Below, in pieces: positions 8,633 through 17,815 of a stretch of DNA of 64,000 nucleotides. Position numbers and translations under genes: made by a program. The notes under the pieces were generated by a model. That model saw only the letters and a program-made list of their open reading frames with translations, searched no databases and had not been told where the DNA came from. The stretch is from JBALVT01 sp965262875 (GTDB lineage: Bacteria > Pseudomonadota > Gammaproteobacteria > Pseudomonadales > Halieaceae), in NCBI GenBank assembly GCA_965262875.1, contig OZ253569.1, positions 3,534,001 to 3,598,000 of the forward strand, read 5' to 3'. Positions within the stretch are counted from its first letter, which is position 1. Every line of letters starts with the position of its first letter.

Positions 8633-9500
8633 GTGTCCGGTTAATTATTGAATAATTTCAATTGGTTAGATAATGTATCATTTTCAGCGCCATGTGATCT
8701 GTCGAGAAAGTCCTTATTTAAAGGGATTTTCTCGAAAAGAGTGATCGAAAATATCTGTAATAAAGTGTAGAGCGAGGCATCCAGGTTGAGCCGCTTCTTG
8801 ATGATGGCTACGAGCACGTACATTGAGACCGCCGTCCATATTTGGGCCTTCACTGCGTTCTCCGAGGTTCCGTAAAACTGCTTTATGCGTAGATGCTGCT
8901 TGATCCATTTGAAAAACAATTCTACTTGCCAACGTGCTTTGTACAGAGCGCAAATGGTGGCCGCCGGAGGGCCAAACAAATTGGTCAGGAATATCAGGGT
9001 TTTCCCCGTCTCGGTATCTTTGAACCGAATACGCCGTAGATGCAGTGGATACTTCCTTTGACTGTAGAAGCCCGACAGTGCCACCGTTTGGTCGCAGATA
9101 ATCCCTTGCTCTCGATCATTTGACCGACGACTGAATACCCATGTGGTAGAGCTTGGCCGATTGCGCCCAGAGACACGCTTCGATGTCGCGAAGGCTTTCT
9201 CGATAGGTCAACTGTGCAAACGCCAGGACTCGAAAATGTTCGGCACATGGAAGCGTACGAATACGAAGATTGCCGTCGTAACGATCGACGATTCGAGTAA
9301 AGGTCGTCCAGGGCAGATAGTCCATCAACTGCGCAAACAGGGTTTTGCCGGTGTACATGGTGAATCCTCAGGGAAGTTCTCCCCTGAGGGTCTCGTGAAA
9401 TGGCACCTGCGTTCAAGTCGACACCACAATAATCGTCCGAAAAGAATATATGTTTCATAGGCTTACAGGCAATACTCATCAAGTTAACCGGACACTAGTG
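8633..9500 (-). mobile_element. Internally deleted IS4-family element (main part)
   Basis: The right end is TTAACCGGACACTAGTG (9484-9500). The left end is the complementary repeat, of which the first five bases, CACTA, now lie at 4893-4897 on the far side of two later insertions. The original target duplication is ACTAAAGCT (4884-4892 and 9501-9509). The repeat resembles that of the intact IS4 element at 40723. About 500 bp of the transposase centre are missing, so it could move only with an enzyme supplied by another copy. Confidence 0.8.
8641..9358 (-). pseudogene. Deleted IS4-family transposase
   Basis: The N-terminal piece (from 9358: MYTGKTLFAQLMDYLPWTTFTRIV...) and the C-terminal piece (QTVALSGFYSQRK... 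to the stop at 8641, including YKARWQVELFFKWIKQHLRIK, which carries the catalytic Glu) both match ISPsy-type IS4 transposases. They meet near 9116, where the frame changes and stops. The central region with both catalytic Asp residues is gone. Confidence 0.82.
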
Positions 9501-9540
9501 ACTAAAGCTAAATATTGATTTCACTAGACACACTCCTTGT
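9501..9540 (-). promoter_or_regulatory. Native start and ribosome site of the severed PEP-CTERM gene
   Basis: On the minus strand AGGAG is followed after 8 bases by GTG (9524-9522), then AAA TCA ATA TTT AGC TTT AGT. The last nine bases are the duplication that also borders the gene body at 4884-4892. This gives the missing signal-peptide start, MKSIFS. It is now 4.6 kb from the rest of the gene. Confidence 0.75.
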
Positions 9541-9762
9541 GCAAGTAGGATTTTGGTGGTACCCATTATTACAAACTCATCCTTGAGTTCAGATAAATAA
9601 GAGTAGAACTAAAGTGTTGGGTCGGTGAGAGTATTTTTAGTCATTTCTGATCTAATTGTCTTTTCAGCGGCTCATCTTTCAAGCGGCTGAAGAATATAGC
9701 CACTACTAGCGGTAGCGTGATACGGTCTAAACCACTATAAAAATCGAGTAGGGGCATCAACC

Positions 9763-9820
9763 GTGTGTGGAATATTTGCTGCAATGACTCGCAATGGGAT
9801 TTCTTCCCAGCGTGTCGATC
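9763..9820 (+). pseudogene. asnB-like gene, 5' fragment
   Basis: GTG TGT GGA ATA TTT GCT GCA reads (M)CGIFAA, the class II glutamine amidotransferase start whose Cys2 is the catalytic nucleophile. It continues MTRNGISSQRVD and is cut by the IS66 element after GTCGATC. Removing the IS and one 8-base duplication (TGTCGATC) gives QRVDRALSSLDHRGPDG, in frame with the body at 12310. Confidence 0.8.
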
Positions 9821-9892
9821 GTAAGCGCACTTAAATCGACCCTATTGATTTTGTCTGCGAGCCGCTAGACAGTAGATCGCTTTACTTCGCCG

Positions 9893-11551
9893 TTACTCTT
9901 CGATTTCCATGTTCCAGGGCAGTAATGCTTCAAGCTTTTCCACCGTATCTGCCGCCGCAATGTGCGCCAGCACGTGCTGGAGGTAAGCATAAGGTTCCAG
10001 GCCGTTCGCCTTTGCCGATTCCACTAAACTATAACAGGTCGCACTGGCTCGGGCCCCGCGGGAGGTATCTGCGAATAGCCAGGCGCGCCGACCAACCGCA
10101 AAGGGCCTGATCGCATTCTCAGCCAGCGCATTGCTGATATTCAACTGGCCGTCCTCGCAATAGCCAATCAGGTACTCCCATTGGTTCAGTGTGTACGTTA
10201 TGGCCTTGTGGGTCAGGCTATCTTTGGGCACCCGGCTGACGTTCTTCTCCAGCCATGGCTTCAGGTCCTCGAGAATCGGCACGCTGAGTGACTGCCTTGC
10301 CTGTTTTTTCTTGTCGTGCTCCAGATCCTTGATCGATTTCTCTATCGCATACAGCCTTCGTATTTTACTGAGTGCAACGTCAGCCTTGGTGGGTTGCCCC
10401 ACTTTCTTTTGGGTGCTCCTGGTTTCCGCCGCCCGGCTGGCTTCAACGAACTTGCGCCGGGCATGGTCAAAGCATCCAATTCGGGTAATGCCCGCTATCC
10501 GGCACACCTTGCTGTAACCGGAATAGCCGTCGGCCTGCAACACACCACCAAAGCCATCCAGCAGGCGCTCCGCCACCGCGCCAGCACGTGAGGGGTCGTA
10601 TTCGAACAGCACTGATTGTTTATCCGGTGGGCCACCGCGTATCACCCACATCCATTTATCCGATTGGGCCGTTTTGCCCGTTTCCTTCAACACTTGTATG
10701 CGCGTCTCATCCGCCTGCAGGTAATTCCCCTCAAGCTGAACCTCCCGGATCAAGTTGATCAAGGGCTGGAATACATCCTGAAGCCGTACAATCCAGTGGG
10801 CCATGTTGGAGCGGCTGATATCACCGCCGTAACGCTTGAGCATCCCCTCCAGGCGGTATAGCGGCAGTCCATCGGCGTATTTGGAGGCAATGATGTAGGC
10901 CAGCAATGCAGGACTGGCAAAGCATTTCCCCAGCGGATGAGCGGGGCGCTGTGCGGCGACAATGACATCTTCACCGTCAATATTGAATACCGCCTTCTCC
11001 TGCCAGTATTCCAACACCTTGACCTGGGCGGGAATAAACTCCAGCTCCTCCTTGACCTTGGTGAAGAATGTTTTGGTGGCCCCATCCTTTTCCTCATCTG
11101 AAAGTGTGAGGTGTATCTGCACCCGTTGCAGCTTGTCGCTAAACCCGCGCTTTCTTTTTTTCTTTCGAGGCCGAACCCGGTCTTCTTCAGGCAGTTGCTC
11201 TTCGAGCTCACTCAGGGCGACTTCGATTTCAGCCTCATCGAACAAATCAGACTGAAACGCCAGTTTCTCACTACTGGCTCCGAATTTCTGTACCGTGGCC
11301 AGGCGCAAGTATTCCTCGAGCAGGTCAATGCGTTTACCCTGTTCAAGGATGATGTGGTTTTTGTCGCCGAGGTGTTTCTGGTGAACCTCGTTTTTTTCTT
11401 CGAGAATCTGGTCTTTTACGGCGAGGGCAACAAGTAATTCAGCGACGGATAAGTTCTCGTAACACCCTTGTTTTTGTTGCTTTTTTATCGCCGATTGCAT
11501 GGCGTAATTATAACATTCATGGCGACAAAAAGCTTTAAAATACAGACTCAT
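9893..11551 (-). CDS. tnpC: IS66 transposase TnpC
   Basis: A 552-residue IS66 transposase. It has an N-terminal helix-turn-helix/leucine-zipper region (ENLSVAELLVALAVKDQILEEKNE), a zinc-binding-like linker, and a DDE core starting near LQADETRIQVL. A second Asp is in GVLQADGYSGYSKVC and the acidic residue in NALAENAIRPFAVGRRAWLF. The C-terminus, EPYAYLQHVLAHI...LLPWN, is the IS66 C-terminal domain. The ATG at 11551 overlaps the end of tnpB; ATG at 11500 is an alternative. Confidence 0.9.
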   Translation of the reverse strand: MSLYFKAFCRHECYNYAMQSAIKKQQKQGCYENLSVAELLVALAVKDQILEEKNEVHQKHLGDKNHIILEQGKRIDLLEEYLRLATVQKFGASSEKLAFQSDLFDEAEIEVALSELEEQLPEEDRVRPRKKKRKRGFSDKLQRVQIHLTLSDEEKDGATKTFFTKVKEELEFIPAQVKVLEYWQEKAVFNIDGEDVIVAAQRPAHPLGKCFASPALLAYIIASKYADGLPLYRLEGMLKRYGGDISRSNMAHWIVRLQDVFQPLINLIREVQLEGNYLQADETRIQVLKETGKTAQSDKWMWVIRGGPPDKQSVLFEYDPSRAGAVAERLLDGFGGVLQADGYSGYSKVCRIAGITRIGCFDHARRKFVEASRAAETRSTQKKVGQPTKADVALSKIRRLYAIEKSIKDLEHDKKKQARQSLSVPILEDLKPWLEKNVSRVPKDSLTHKAITYTLNQWEYLIGYCEDGQLNISNALAENAIRPFAVGRRAWLFADTSRGARASATCYSLVESAKANGLEPYAYLQHVLAHIAAADTVEKLEALLPWNMEIEE

Positions 11552-11903
11552 AATGCAACTTTTTATGCCCGGTCATCAGCATGATGTCGTACCCGTCGAG
11601 CAGCCAATTGATCTGTTGTCCTGTCAGTGAAACAACTTCATCACCACGGCGAGGCCAGCGGAATTTCTCCTCGGCAAGGGCCTTGTAGTAGAGCACAAAG
11701 CCATTATCTTCCCAGTACAGGCACTTGATCTTGTTGCGCCGCCGGTTGGTGAAGGCGTACAGGCCGCCGTCGAAGGGATTGTGGCCCAGCTCTCGCTCAA
11801 CGATGGCAGCCAGCCCTGCACTGGCTTTTCTAAAGTCTACTGGGTCCCGGTACAGGTAGATCCGCGACATGTCATCGGCCGGACGGAAATAGCGAGTAGT
11901 CAC
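11535..11903 (-). CDS. tnpB: IS66 accessory protein TnpB (Orf2)
   Basis: A 122-residue protein with the IS66 Orf2 signature YLYRDPVDFRKASAGLAAIVE, FTNRRRNKIKCLYWEDNGFVLYYK and EEKFRWP. It is required with TnpA and TnpC for IS66 movement, though its biochemistry is unclear. It overlaps tnpA by 4 bases and tnpC by 17, indicating translational coupling. A shorter start at MSRIYLYRD is possible. Confidence 0.9.
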   Translation of the reverse strand: MTTRYFRPADDMSRIYLYRDPVDFRKASAGLAAIVERELGHNPFDGGLYAFTNRRRNKIKCLYWEDNGFVLYYKALAEEKFRWPRRGDEVVSLTGQQINWLLDGYDIMLMTGHKKLHYESVF

Positions 11904-12220
11904 AGCTGCTCCAGTAGCTGGCGCACCACCGGCACGTTATCGGCACAGATACCTCGCACAATGAATCCGTTGGGCAGTGACAAGGTTAGCCCCCGATCGG
12001 CGTCAGGTCTGACACTCACTGCGGCAAAGCCACCTTGGTCTTGTTTTATAGAAGACACACGGATGGTATCGTCAAACTTCCGATGCCAGTACACAAAGCG
12101 ATGGTAAGTCAGGTGATTGTGTTTGCAAAACCGGGTCTGGGACAAGCCCGACAGTTTCCAGGTTTGTATTTGCTGCTTCCAGTCAATACCTTGTGGCTGG
12201 GGCTGAGTGATATCGTTCAT
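11900..12220 (-). CDS. tnpA: IS66 accessory protein TnpA (Orf1)
   Basis: A 106-residue protein with a helix-turn-helix-like N-terminus (WKQQIQTWKLSGLSQTRFCKHNHLTYHRFVYWHRKF), matching IS66 Orf1. It is the first gene of the tnpABC unit and overlaps tnpB by 4 bases. It probably binds the element ends or regulates expression, as inferred from family knowledge. Confidence 0.88.
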   Translation of the reverse strand: MNDITQPQPQGIDWKQQIQTWKLSGLSQTRFCKHNHLTYHRFVYWHRKFDDTIRVSSIKQDQGGFAAVSVRPDADRGLTLSLPNGFIVRGICADNVPVVRQLLEQL

Positions 12221-12309
12221 GATTTGCTCCTGTGTGGTTATCAGGAGAAAGTCTGGCGGGAACTCTTACAAAAAAATAGGTGCTGATTTAGGGGCGCTTA
12301 CTGTCGATC

Positions 12310-14033
12310 GAGCACTTTCATCTCTCGATCATCGCGGTCCCGATGGCTATGGCACTTGGACATCGGATGATCAGCGCTGGACGCTGGGACACACTCGCTT
12401 ATCCATTATCGGCTTAGACAATGGCGGGCAGCCAATGACCAGCCCCGATGGCAAGGTGCACACCGTTGTGAACGGTGAGTTCGCCGTAATCATCGCTGAC
12501 GAACGCGAAAGAGCCATGATAGCTATCAGAGATCGCTTTGGTATCAAACCACTGTATTACTCCGTGGTGAACGGTGATGTGTTTTTTGCATCGGAGATAA
12601 AAGCGTTATTGGCCCTGGGTGTACCCGCCGCCTGGGATTTTGAGGGCGTATTGGGCGGCCTGTCCAGGCCTCACGAACAAACGGAATTTGCAGGCATTAG
12701 TGCTGTACCCCAAGGTTGTTACGCCATTGCCAAAGACGGTGCAGTGCGTATTTATCCCTACTGGGATTGGGAGATGCCAACTGCTGGCGAAATGGAGAGT
12801 GACACCCGCACCGAAGCCGAAGTTGTCGAAGAGTTTCGTCAGGTACTGAAGGACTCAGTGCAACAGCGATTGGTCGCCGATGTAGAGGTTGCTTGCTATC
12901 TTAGCGGCGGCATTGATTCCTGCGCTGTATTGGGTTTAGCGCAGCAAGCACTGGATCGGCCCATCCGGGCCTTTACCCTCACCTTCGATAACCCTTTGTT
13001 CAATGAAGCCGCCATCGCAGAGAAGCAGGCTAAATTTGTCGGTGCGTCCTACCATCCCATTCCAATTACGGGGCGTGATATAGCCGACTCCTACGCGGAC
13101 GCTATTTGGCACGCCGAAACACAAATGTTCAACGGCCACGGAGTTGCCAAGTACTTGCTCAGTAAAGCTGTGCGCGATGCCGGCATCAAAGTCGTGTTCA
13201 CAGGTGAGGGCGCCGATGAAATGTTGGGCGGTTATCCGTTCTTTCGGGTGGACGCGGTAAAACACAATCCCGCATTTAGCGAGGCAGAAAAAACCGCGTT
13301 TTTTGATGAAGTAGTGGGAACCAACGCTGCCAACCGGGCGATTATGTTGCCAGAGCAGGTGAGTGGCCCCGCTGTGGAGGCCGTGCGCGGGCGGCTGGGC
13401 TGGGTGCCCACCTTTATTCATACCGTACTATCGGCGACCGCTGGAATGGCGCCGTTTTTTAGTGAAGATTATGCGGCGCACATTCAAGGGCACAGCCCTA
13501 TTGTTGCTGCACTGGATCGCCTGCCCGTCGCGCAGCGGCTTACTGGTCGACACCATCTGAATCAGGCGCTGTATATCTTTGCCAAAACTTCACTTCCCAA
13601 TTTTATTCTGGCCTATCTTGGGGATCGCATGGAAATGGCGCACTCAATTGAGGGGCGCGTTCCGTTTCTCGACCACCGCTTAGTGGAGGTCGCTGCGCGC
13701 GTTCCTGTCGATATGAAAGTGAAAGGTATTCGAGAAAAACACGTGTTACGTGAGGCGACGCGAGACGTACTGATTCCCGAAGTTTACGATCGGCAGAAAC
13801 ATCCTTTCACGACACCCCCAACCCGGGATAAGAACGACCCGATGTTGACCTTCTACCGGGACACCTTTGCCTCGCAGGCGGCAAAAGATCAACCGCTGTA
13901 CGATATAAACAAAGTGAACGCAGCACTCGATAAACTGTTGGACAGCCCGGAGGATCAACGCATAGGGGTGGAGGGCGGCTTGCAGCGCATTGCCAGTGTT
14001 GTGGTTATGCAGGAGAAGTTTGGTATGTCGTAA
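12310..14033 (+). pseudogene. asnB-like gene, 3' part (with an internal deletion)
   Basis: The body of a glutamine-dependent asparagine synthetase: RALSSLDHRGPDGYGTW and RLSIIGLDNGGQP from the glutaminase domain, then the synthetase domain with the PP-loop motif LSGGIDS and the GEGADEMLGGYPFF and EGRVPFLDHRLVE motifs. Two lesions are visible. The IS66 element removes the first 19 codons including Cys2. The glutaminase domain also runs directly from VVNGE into FAVIIADERE, where family members have about 50 more residues, which looks like an in-frame deletion between two similar GEF-coding stretches. The frame is open upstream into the IS, but a product would lack glutaminase activity. Confidence 0.82.
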
Positions 14034-14099
14034 GGCAAAATTAAAGTCTCCCGGGCGCGTGTAATCCCTTGGGCTCTTGGGAGAAAAAACAAGTTGGCT

Positions 14100-14898
14100 T
14101 TACAGCATCAGCGGCTTGGTTTCGACGTCGGCGTCATTCATATCTATCTCATTGTCGTAGATGTTCTCCGGCAGGGGCAGGCCCTGGAGTTCTGCATCCC
14201 CGAGAGCTCCATCTGGTTCAATACCGCAGTTCTCTACCACCGCTTGCAGTTGTCGGCAGTGCTGCGCAGCGTGCCAGGTTGTGCGTTCCAATACACTGAT
14301 CGCAGTCCGCTCCCCGTAATATGTTTTAACTTTAGAAGGCAGCTTGTGCCCTTGTCTATTCCACCAATCGAGCAATGACCGCCTAAGCTCTTCGCCAGTA
14401 TTGGATATTTCTTCTGCGCGGGTCATACCCTCTGGTGCTGTTTTCAGGAAGGTTTCCATTTCCAGAGAGCCTCCTTGGGCACACTCGAGGAATCCCTGTA
14501 CCACCATAGATATGGTATGCGAGGTCCCTGTAAGGTCTGTCTCGTCCGGGGAAATGGCCCGCGAGTTGTTCTTCCGACAGTTGTTCGACAAAGCGTGTAG
14601 CCCCTTGCAGTATCAGATCGATTTTGGTGATGAAATCCTGGGCCGAGAGTGTTGATTGGGCGAGGGAAACCCCGACGAAATCTGCAACGTCTTGTAAGTC
14701 CTGGCAGAAAACGGCGTTATCACCACGCCTGACAATCGGTACGCTGCGAAAACCGATCCGCGCCAGATCTTCCAGTGCTTGCGGATGTTCGACGACGTTG
14801 ATCGACTCGAATTCAATTCCGTGCTGGCTCATGAATTCCTTTGTGCGCAGGCAGCTGGTGCAACCTGGGGCCCAGTACACCTGGAATTCATGGGACAT
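14100..14898 (-). pseudogene. Glutaredoxin-DinB fusion gene, frameshifted
   Basis: The first 80 residues are a glutaredoxin domain with the redox motif in YWAPGCTSCLRTKEFM and the cis-Pro region FRSVPIVRRG. A DinB-like helical domain follows (LILQGATRFVEQLSEEQLAGHFPGRDRPYRDLAYHI). Near 14505-14515 the frame shifts by one base. The DinB domain continues in another frame with MVVQGFLECAQ...YYGERTAISVLERTTWHAAQHCRQLQAVVE and the C-terminal GLPLPENIYD. Removing one T would restore LAYHIMVVQGFLE. Either a pseudogene or a sequencing error. Confidence 0.75.
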
Positions 14899-15108
14899 GG
14901 CGTTATCCTGTAAGCGTGTCGGCAGTTTGATCTGCTAAAGCCAGGCTGATGATCCTTGGCTCGCAATAAGCATAGCGCATAGGCTTTCGTTGTAAATAGA
15001 TTTACCGGAAACGGGAGACCTGCCCCTTTGCTCTTTACTTTTTCGAGAAACTTAACGCGAGATTCTTCTGACCTCAAAAAGTTAATTCTTCGATACGGAA
15101 CAAACACT

Positions 15109-16393
15109 TCATCGCCAACTTAATACAAATAGTGCTCCTCCCAGTTCACTTTTGCCTACACTCAAGGAACCGCCGTGCCGAGTTGCAATATTTTTACTGA
15201 TCGCCAGCCCTAAACCAACGCCACCCGTACCACGTGTTCGGCTTGGGTCTAGTCGAAAGAATGGTGATAAAACATCGTTACGCGAACTTTCGGGTATGCC
15301 GGGGCCATCGTCCTCCACAATGATCTTGCTCCCGTGTTCTGACGTTTCAACTGTAAGCGTCACCTGGCTTTTCGCATAACGCATAGCATTCTCTATCAAA
15401 TTGCTCGCGGCCTGTGTCAGCAAAACAGCATGCCCTTTCACTTCTTGATCCTCATTCACCCGCACCTTAAAGGCGATGTTGTTTGCAATCGACTGTGATG
15501 AGCGCTGCTGAATAAGTTCTACTAGGCGACTAGCAGTGATTGACTCAGCCTCTGATAAATCACGACTGTGGTCACGAATAAGCAGCAAGGTTGCTTCCAC
15601 CGTTCGATCCAATTCGTCGACATACTTTTCAATTCGATCCAAGTTCTGCAAGGTCACATCCATCCAAATTGTTTCGGGAAAGATTGAGGGCAAAATGCAG
15701 TTTGGCTATGGGTGAGCGAATTTCATGAGGTATCGCACCCATTGCAATTTGCTGGTCTTGGAAGGTTCGCTCCAGTTGTTCGGCCATTAAGTTAACCGAC
15801 TGCGCCAGGCTATGAATTGGTTGCGGAACATTGGTATTGGCACGTTCTTGCCAGTCCCCTGCTCCAATCGCAGTTGTAGTGAGTGACAGGTCTTCTAGAT
15901 AGCGACTTGTGCGTCGCGACAGTGCGAAAAAGCCAATACCCAAGCCAACGAACAAACCAAGCAGTGGGAGCAACACTTCCAGCCAATCATCAGTCGTAGG
16001 CTCCAGGTCTGATTCACTCGCCAATAAATATTGATCGCTACCCGCAATGGCCTGCGCGTACCACCAATCGTCCAGGGGTTCTACAGATAGATATACTGGT
16101 TGCTGCTTTGACCAGTCAGCCTTCCATCCTGGGTTTTGTTGCAGCTCGCCGCTCGTTTTGATAGCAACATCGAAATCTAGCACGGGCTGATATAGCTTTA
16201 TCGCTTCCGGCCAATCCTTTTTTGGATAATCCGAAAGCCAGTTCATTGCAACTGCCAATTCCGCAACTGACTCAGCTTTAAAAATATGGCTATCTTCCGA
16301 CTCAAAAACATTGTCAACGACGATCAGGCTAGCGAAAAAAGTAGTCAGCAGTAACACACTTAAAATGAGATAGGAGCGGGTAAACAGTGTCAT
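15109..16393 (-). pseudogene. RstB-like sensor histidine kinase, frameshifted
   Basis: Membrane helix 1 (residues 7-28), a periplasmic domain of about 110 residues, helix 2 (LEVLLPLLGLFVGLGIGFFAL) and a HAMP segment are followed by the H-box AIPHEIRSPIAKLHF. After NNLDG the frame shifts (about 15655-15668; one extra G in TTGGATGGATG). The other frame carries NLIENAMRY (N-box), DDGPGIP (G1) and GTGGVGLGLAI (G2). The overall layout and the SELGGALFVLSW tail resemble RstB. It starts 10 bases after the regulator gene's native stop, so the pair was an operon. The signal is unknown. Confidence 0.82.
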
Positions 16394-16402
16394 GACACCA
16401 AG

Positions 16403-17085
16403 CTACCGAATAGCCAAAAGATAGCCTTTGGCACGAACTGTTTTGATGTATTTGTATGGGGATTTTTCATCAGACATTTTTTTCTAAGAACAGATATCTG
16501 CATATCAATGGAGCGATCGACGCCGTCAAACGGAAAACCTCGAATCGCCTCGAACAATCGGTCGCGAGGGATTATTTGACCGGCGTTTTCGCATAAATAC
16601 GAAAGTAATTTGAATTCTGAGGTGGTGAGAACCAAAAGCTCACCGGCAATTGTGACCGACATCGCCGCTGTGTCGAGAATAATATCCTGCACTGCATGCA
16701 CACCAGATTGCTGCTCGCTGACATCACTTCGCAATTGTGCGTGAATATGCGCCAACAATACATGTGGACGAACGGGCTTGGTCAGGTAGCCATTGGCGCC
16801 TGTATTTAGCGAAGTGACTTCGACCATGTCGTCATCGTTGGCCGTTAGCATCAGAATGGGTCGCTGGTAAAAGTTTCGCAACTCCCGACACACCTCTATT
16901 CCATTGAGGCCAGGCAGCATGATATCGAGTATCACCGCGTCGGGGTTGACAGCTTTAGCCATTTCCAGGGCTGCGCGGCCATCAGCGCAGTGGTGCACAT
17001 CGAATCCTTCGCTCTGTAGATATTGCATAGTCATCTCAGCTAGCTCCATATCGTCTTCGACTAACATTATCGTTTTACGATTCAT
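16403..17085 (-). pseudogene. RstA-like OmpR-family response regulator, frameshifted near its end
   Basis: The receiver domain has the acidic pair in VEDDMELAEM, the phosphoacceptor Asp in DAVILDIMLPG, the Thr in LMLTAND and the Lys in YLTKPVRPH. The winged-helix domain (LTTSEFKLLSYLCENAGQIIPRDRLFE) ends RSIDMQISVLRKK, then loses frame. A run of seven A on the coding strand (16477-16483) would need one more A to give RKKMSDEKSPYKYIKTVRAKGYLLAIR and the stop at 16403. As sequenced, the recognition wing is replaced by unrelated residues. ATG at 17085 is chosen from MNRKTIMLVEDD. Confidence 0.82.
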
Positions 17086-17201
17086 GGTGCGAGCCCACCT
17101 GACAATCGCTGACAAAGCCTTACTATTCGCAGACGGAGCCAATAGCCCTTGCTTGCTATTATTTTTCCATCAAACATTTAGACCTCAATAGGAGAATAGC
17201 G

Positions 17202-17681
17202 ATGAAGAATTTACTAACAATAATGACCTGTATCTTGACATTGGCCGCGTGTGGAACCTCAACCAGCATTGTAAAGCAATCCAACCCCAATATGCAGGGG
17301 ACGCAAACCATTGCGATTAGTGAAGCGGACCCTACGGTAGCTGTTCCCACTGACATGCGTGAGCACCTGATGGCGGCTTTGGAAACTAACTTATATCAGC
17401 AGCACCAATTTCAACGAGGTACAGAGGTAACACTCCGATATCGATTTATTGGCTACAAGGAGGGAAGCCGCCTAAAGCGCTGGTTGGCTGACAGTACCGG
17501 CAGCTGGGGCGAAGGTTCAATGACTGTACATAGTCAGTTTGTAGACCAACAGGGCAAGGTGCTCGCTGAAATGGAGACGCTGGGCCGAATCGACAGTGGA
17601 ATTTTTGGTGGCGCGATCAAATCTGCCGCCAATCGTATAGCGCAAGACGTTGCGCAGCATGCCACCCACACATTTAAGTAA
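17202..17681 (+). CDS. DUF4410-like lipoprotein
   Basis: A 159-residue protein with a lipoprotein signal peptide; the lipobox is LTLAACG with Cys at about residue 17. The mature part, with RYRFIGYKEGSRLKRWLADSTGSWGEGSMTVHSQFVDQQGKVLAEMETLGRI, resembles DUF4410 outer-membrane-associated lipoproteins of unknown function. GGAGAA precedes the ATG. It is divergent from the RstAB-like pair, with about 115 bases between the starts, so it may be a target of that system. That link is inference. Confidence 0.75.
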   Translation: MKNLLTIMTCILTLAACGTSTSIVKQSNPNMQGTQTIAISEADPTVAVPTDMREHLMAALETNLYQQHQFQRGTEVTLRYRFIGYKEGSRLKRWLADSTGSWGEGSMTVHSQFVDQQGKVLAEMETLGRIDSGIFGGAIKSAANRIAQDVAQHATHTFK

Positions 17682-17692
17682 CTGTCGTCGTT

Positions 17693-17712
17693 AAGGAGTT
17701 TATTATGATTAA
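17693..17712 (+). promoter_or_regulatory. Orphaned ribosome site and duplicated start codon
   Basis: AAGGAG at 17693-17698 is followed by TTTATT and ATGATTAA, then by the IS701-like element. The same ATGATTAA reappears at 19273 as the first codons of the metzincin-like lipoprotein gene. The IS target duplication thus copied the start codon and left the ribosome site 1.56 kb upstream. Confidence 0.85.
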
Positions 17713-17815
17713 CTAGAGTTTAGAGCGAAAGAGCTGTTGTCGGAAGCTTCAATCCCGACTCCTTTTCCTTAATGTTCTCTCAAAACCTGCGTGTAATACA
17801 AGCTGCAACGCAATG

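Larger units (their letters stand above)
9821..12301 (-). mobile_element. IS66-family element
   Basis: A 2481-bp element with ends beginning GTAAGCGC, the IS66 family terminus. The 8-base target duplication TGTCGATC is at 9813-9820 and 12302-12309. The genes are in the standard order tnpA-tnpB-tnpC on the minus strand, all open. It splits an asnB-like gene after its 19th codon. Confidence 0.92.

Noticed and set aside
14829..15107. 92-codon frame upstream of the glutaredoxin-DinB gene
   Set aside because: Its end overlaps the glutaredoxin start in another frame and the peptide has no recognisable features.
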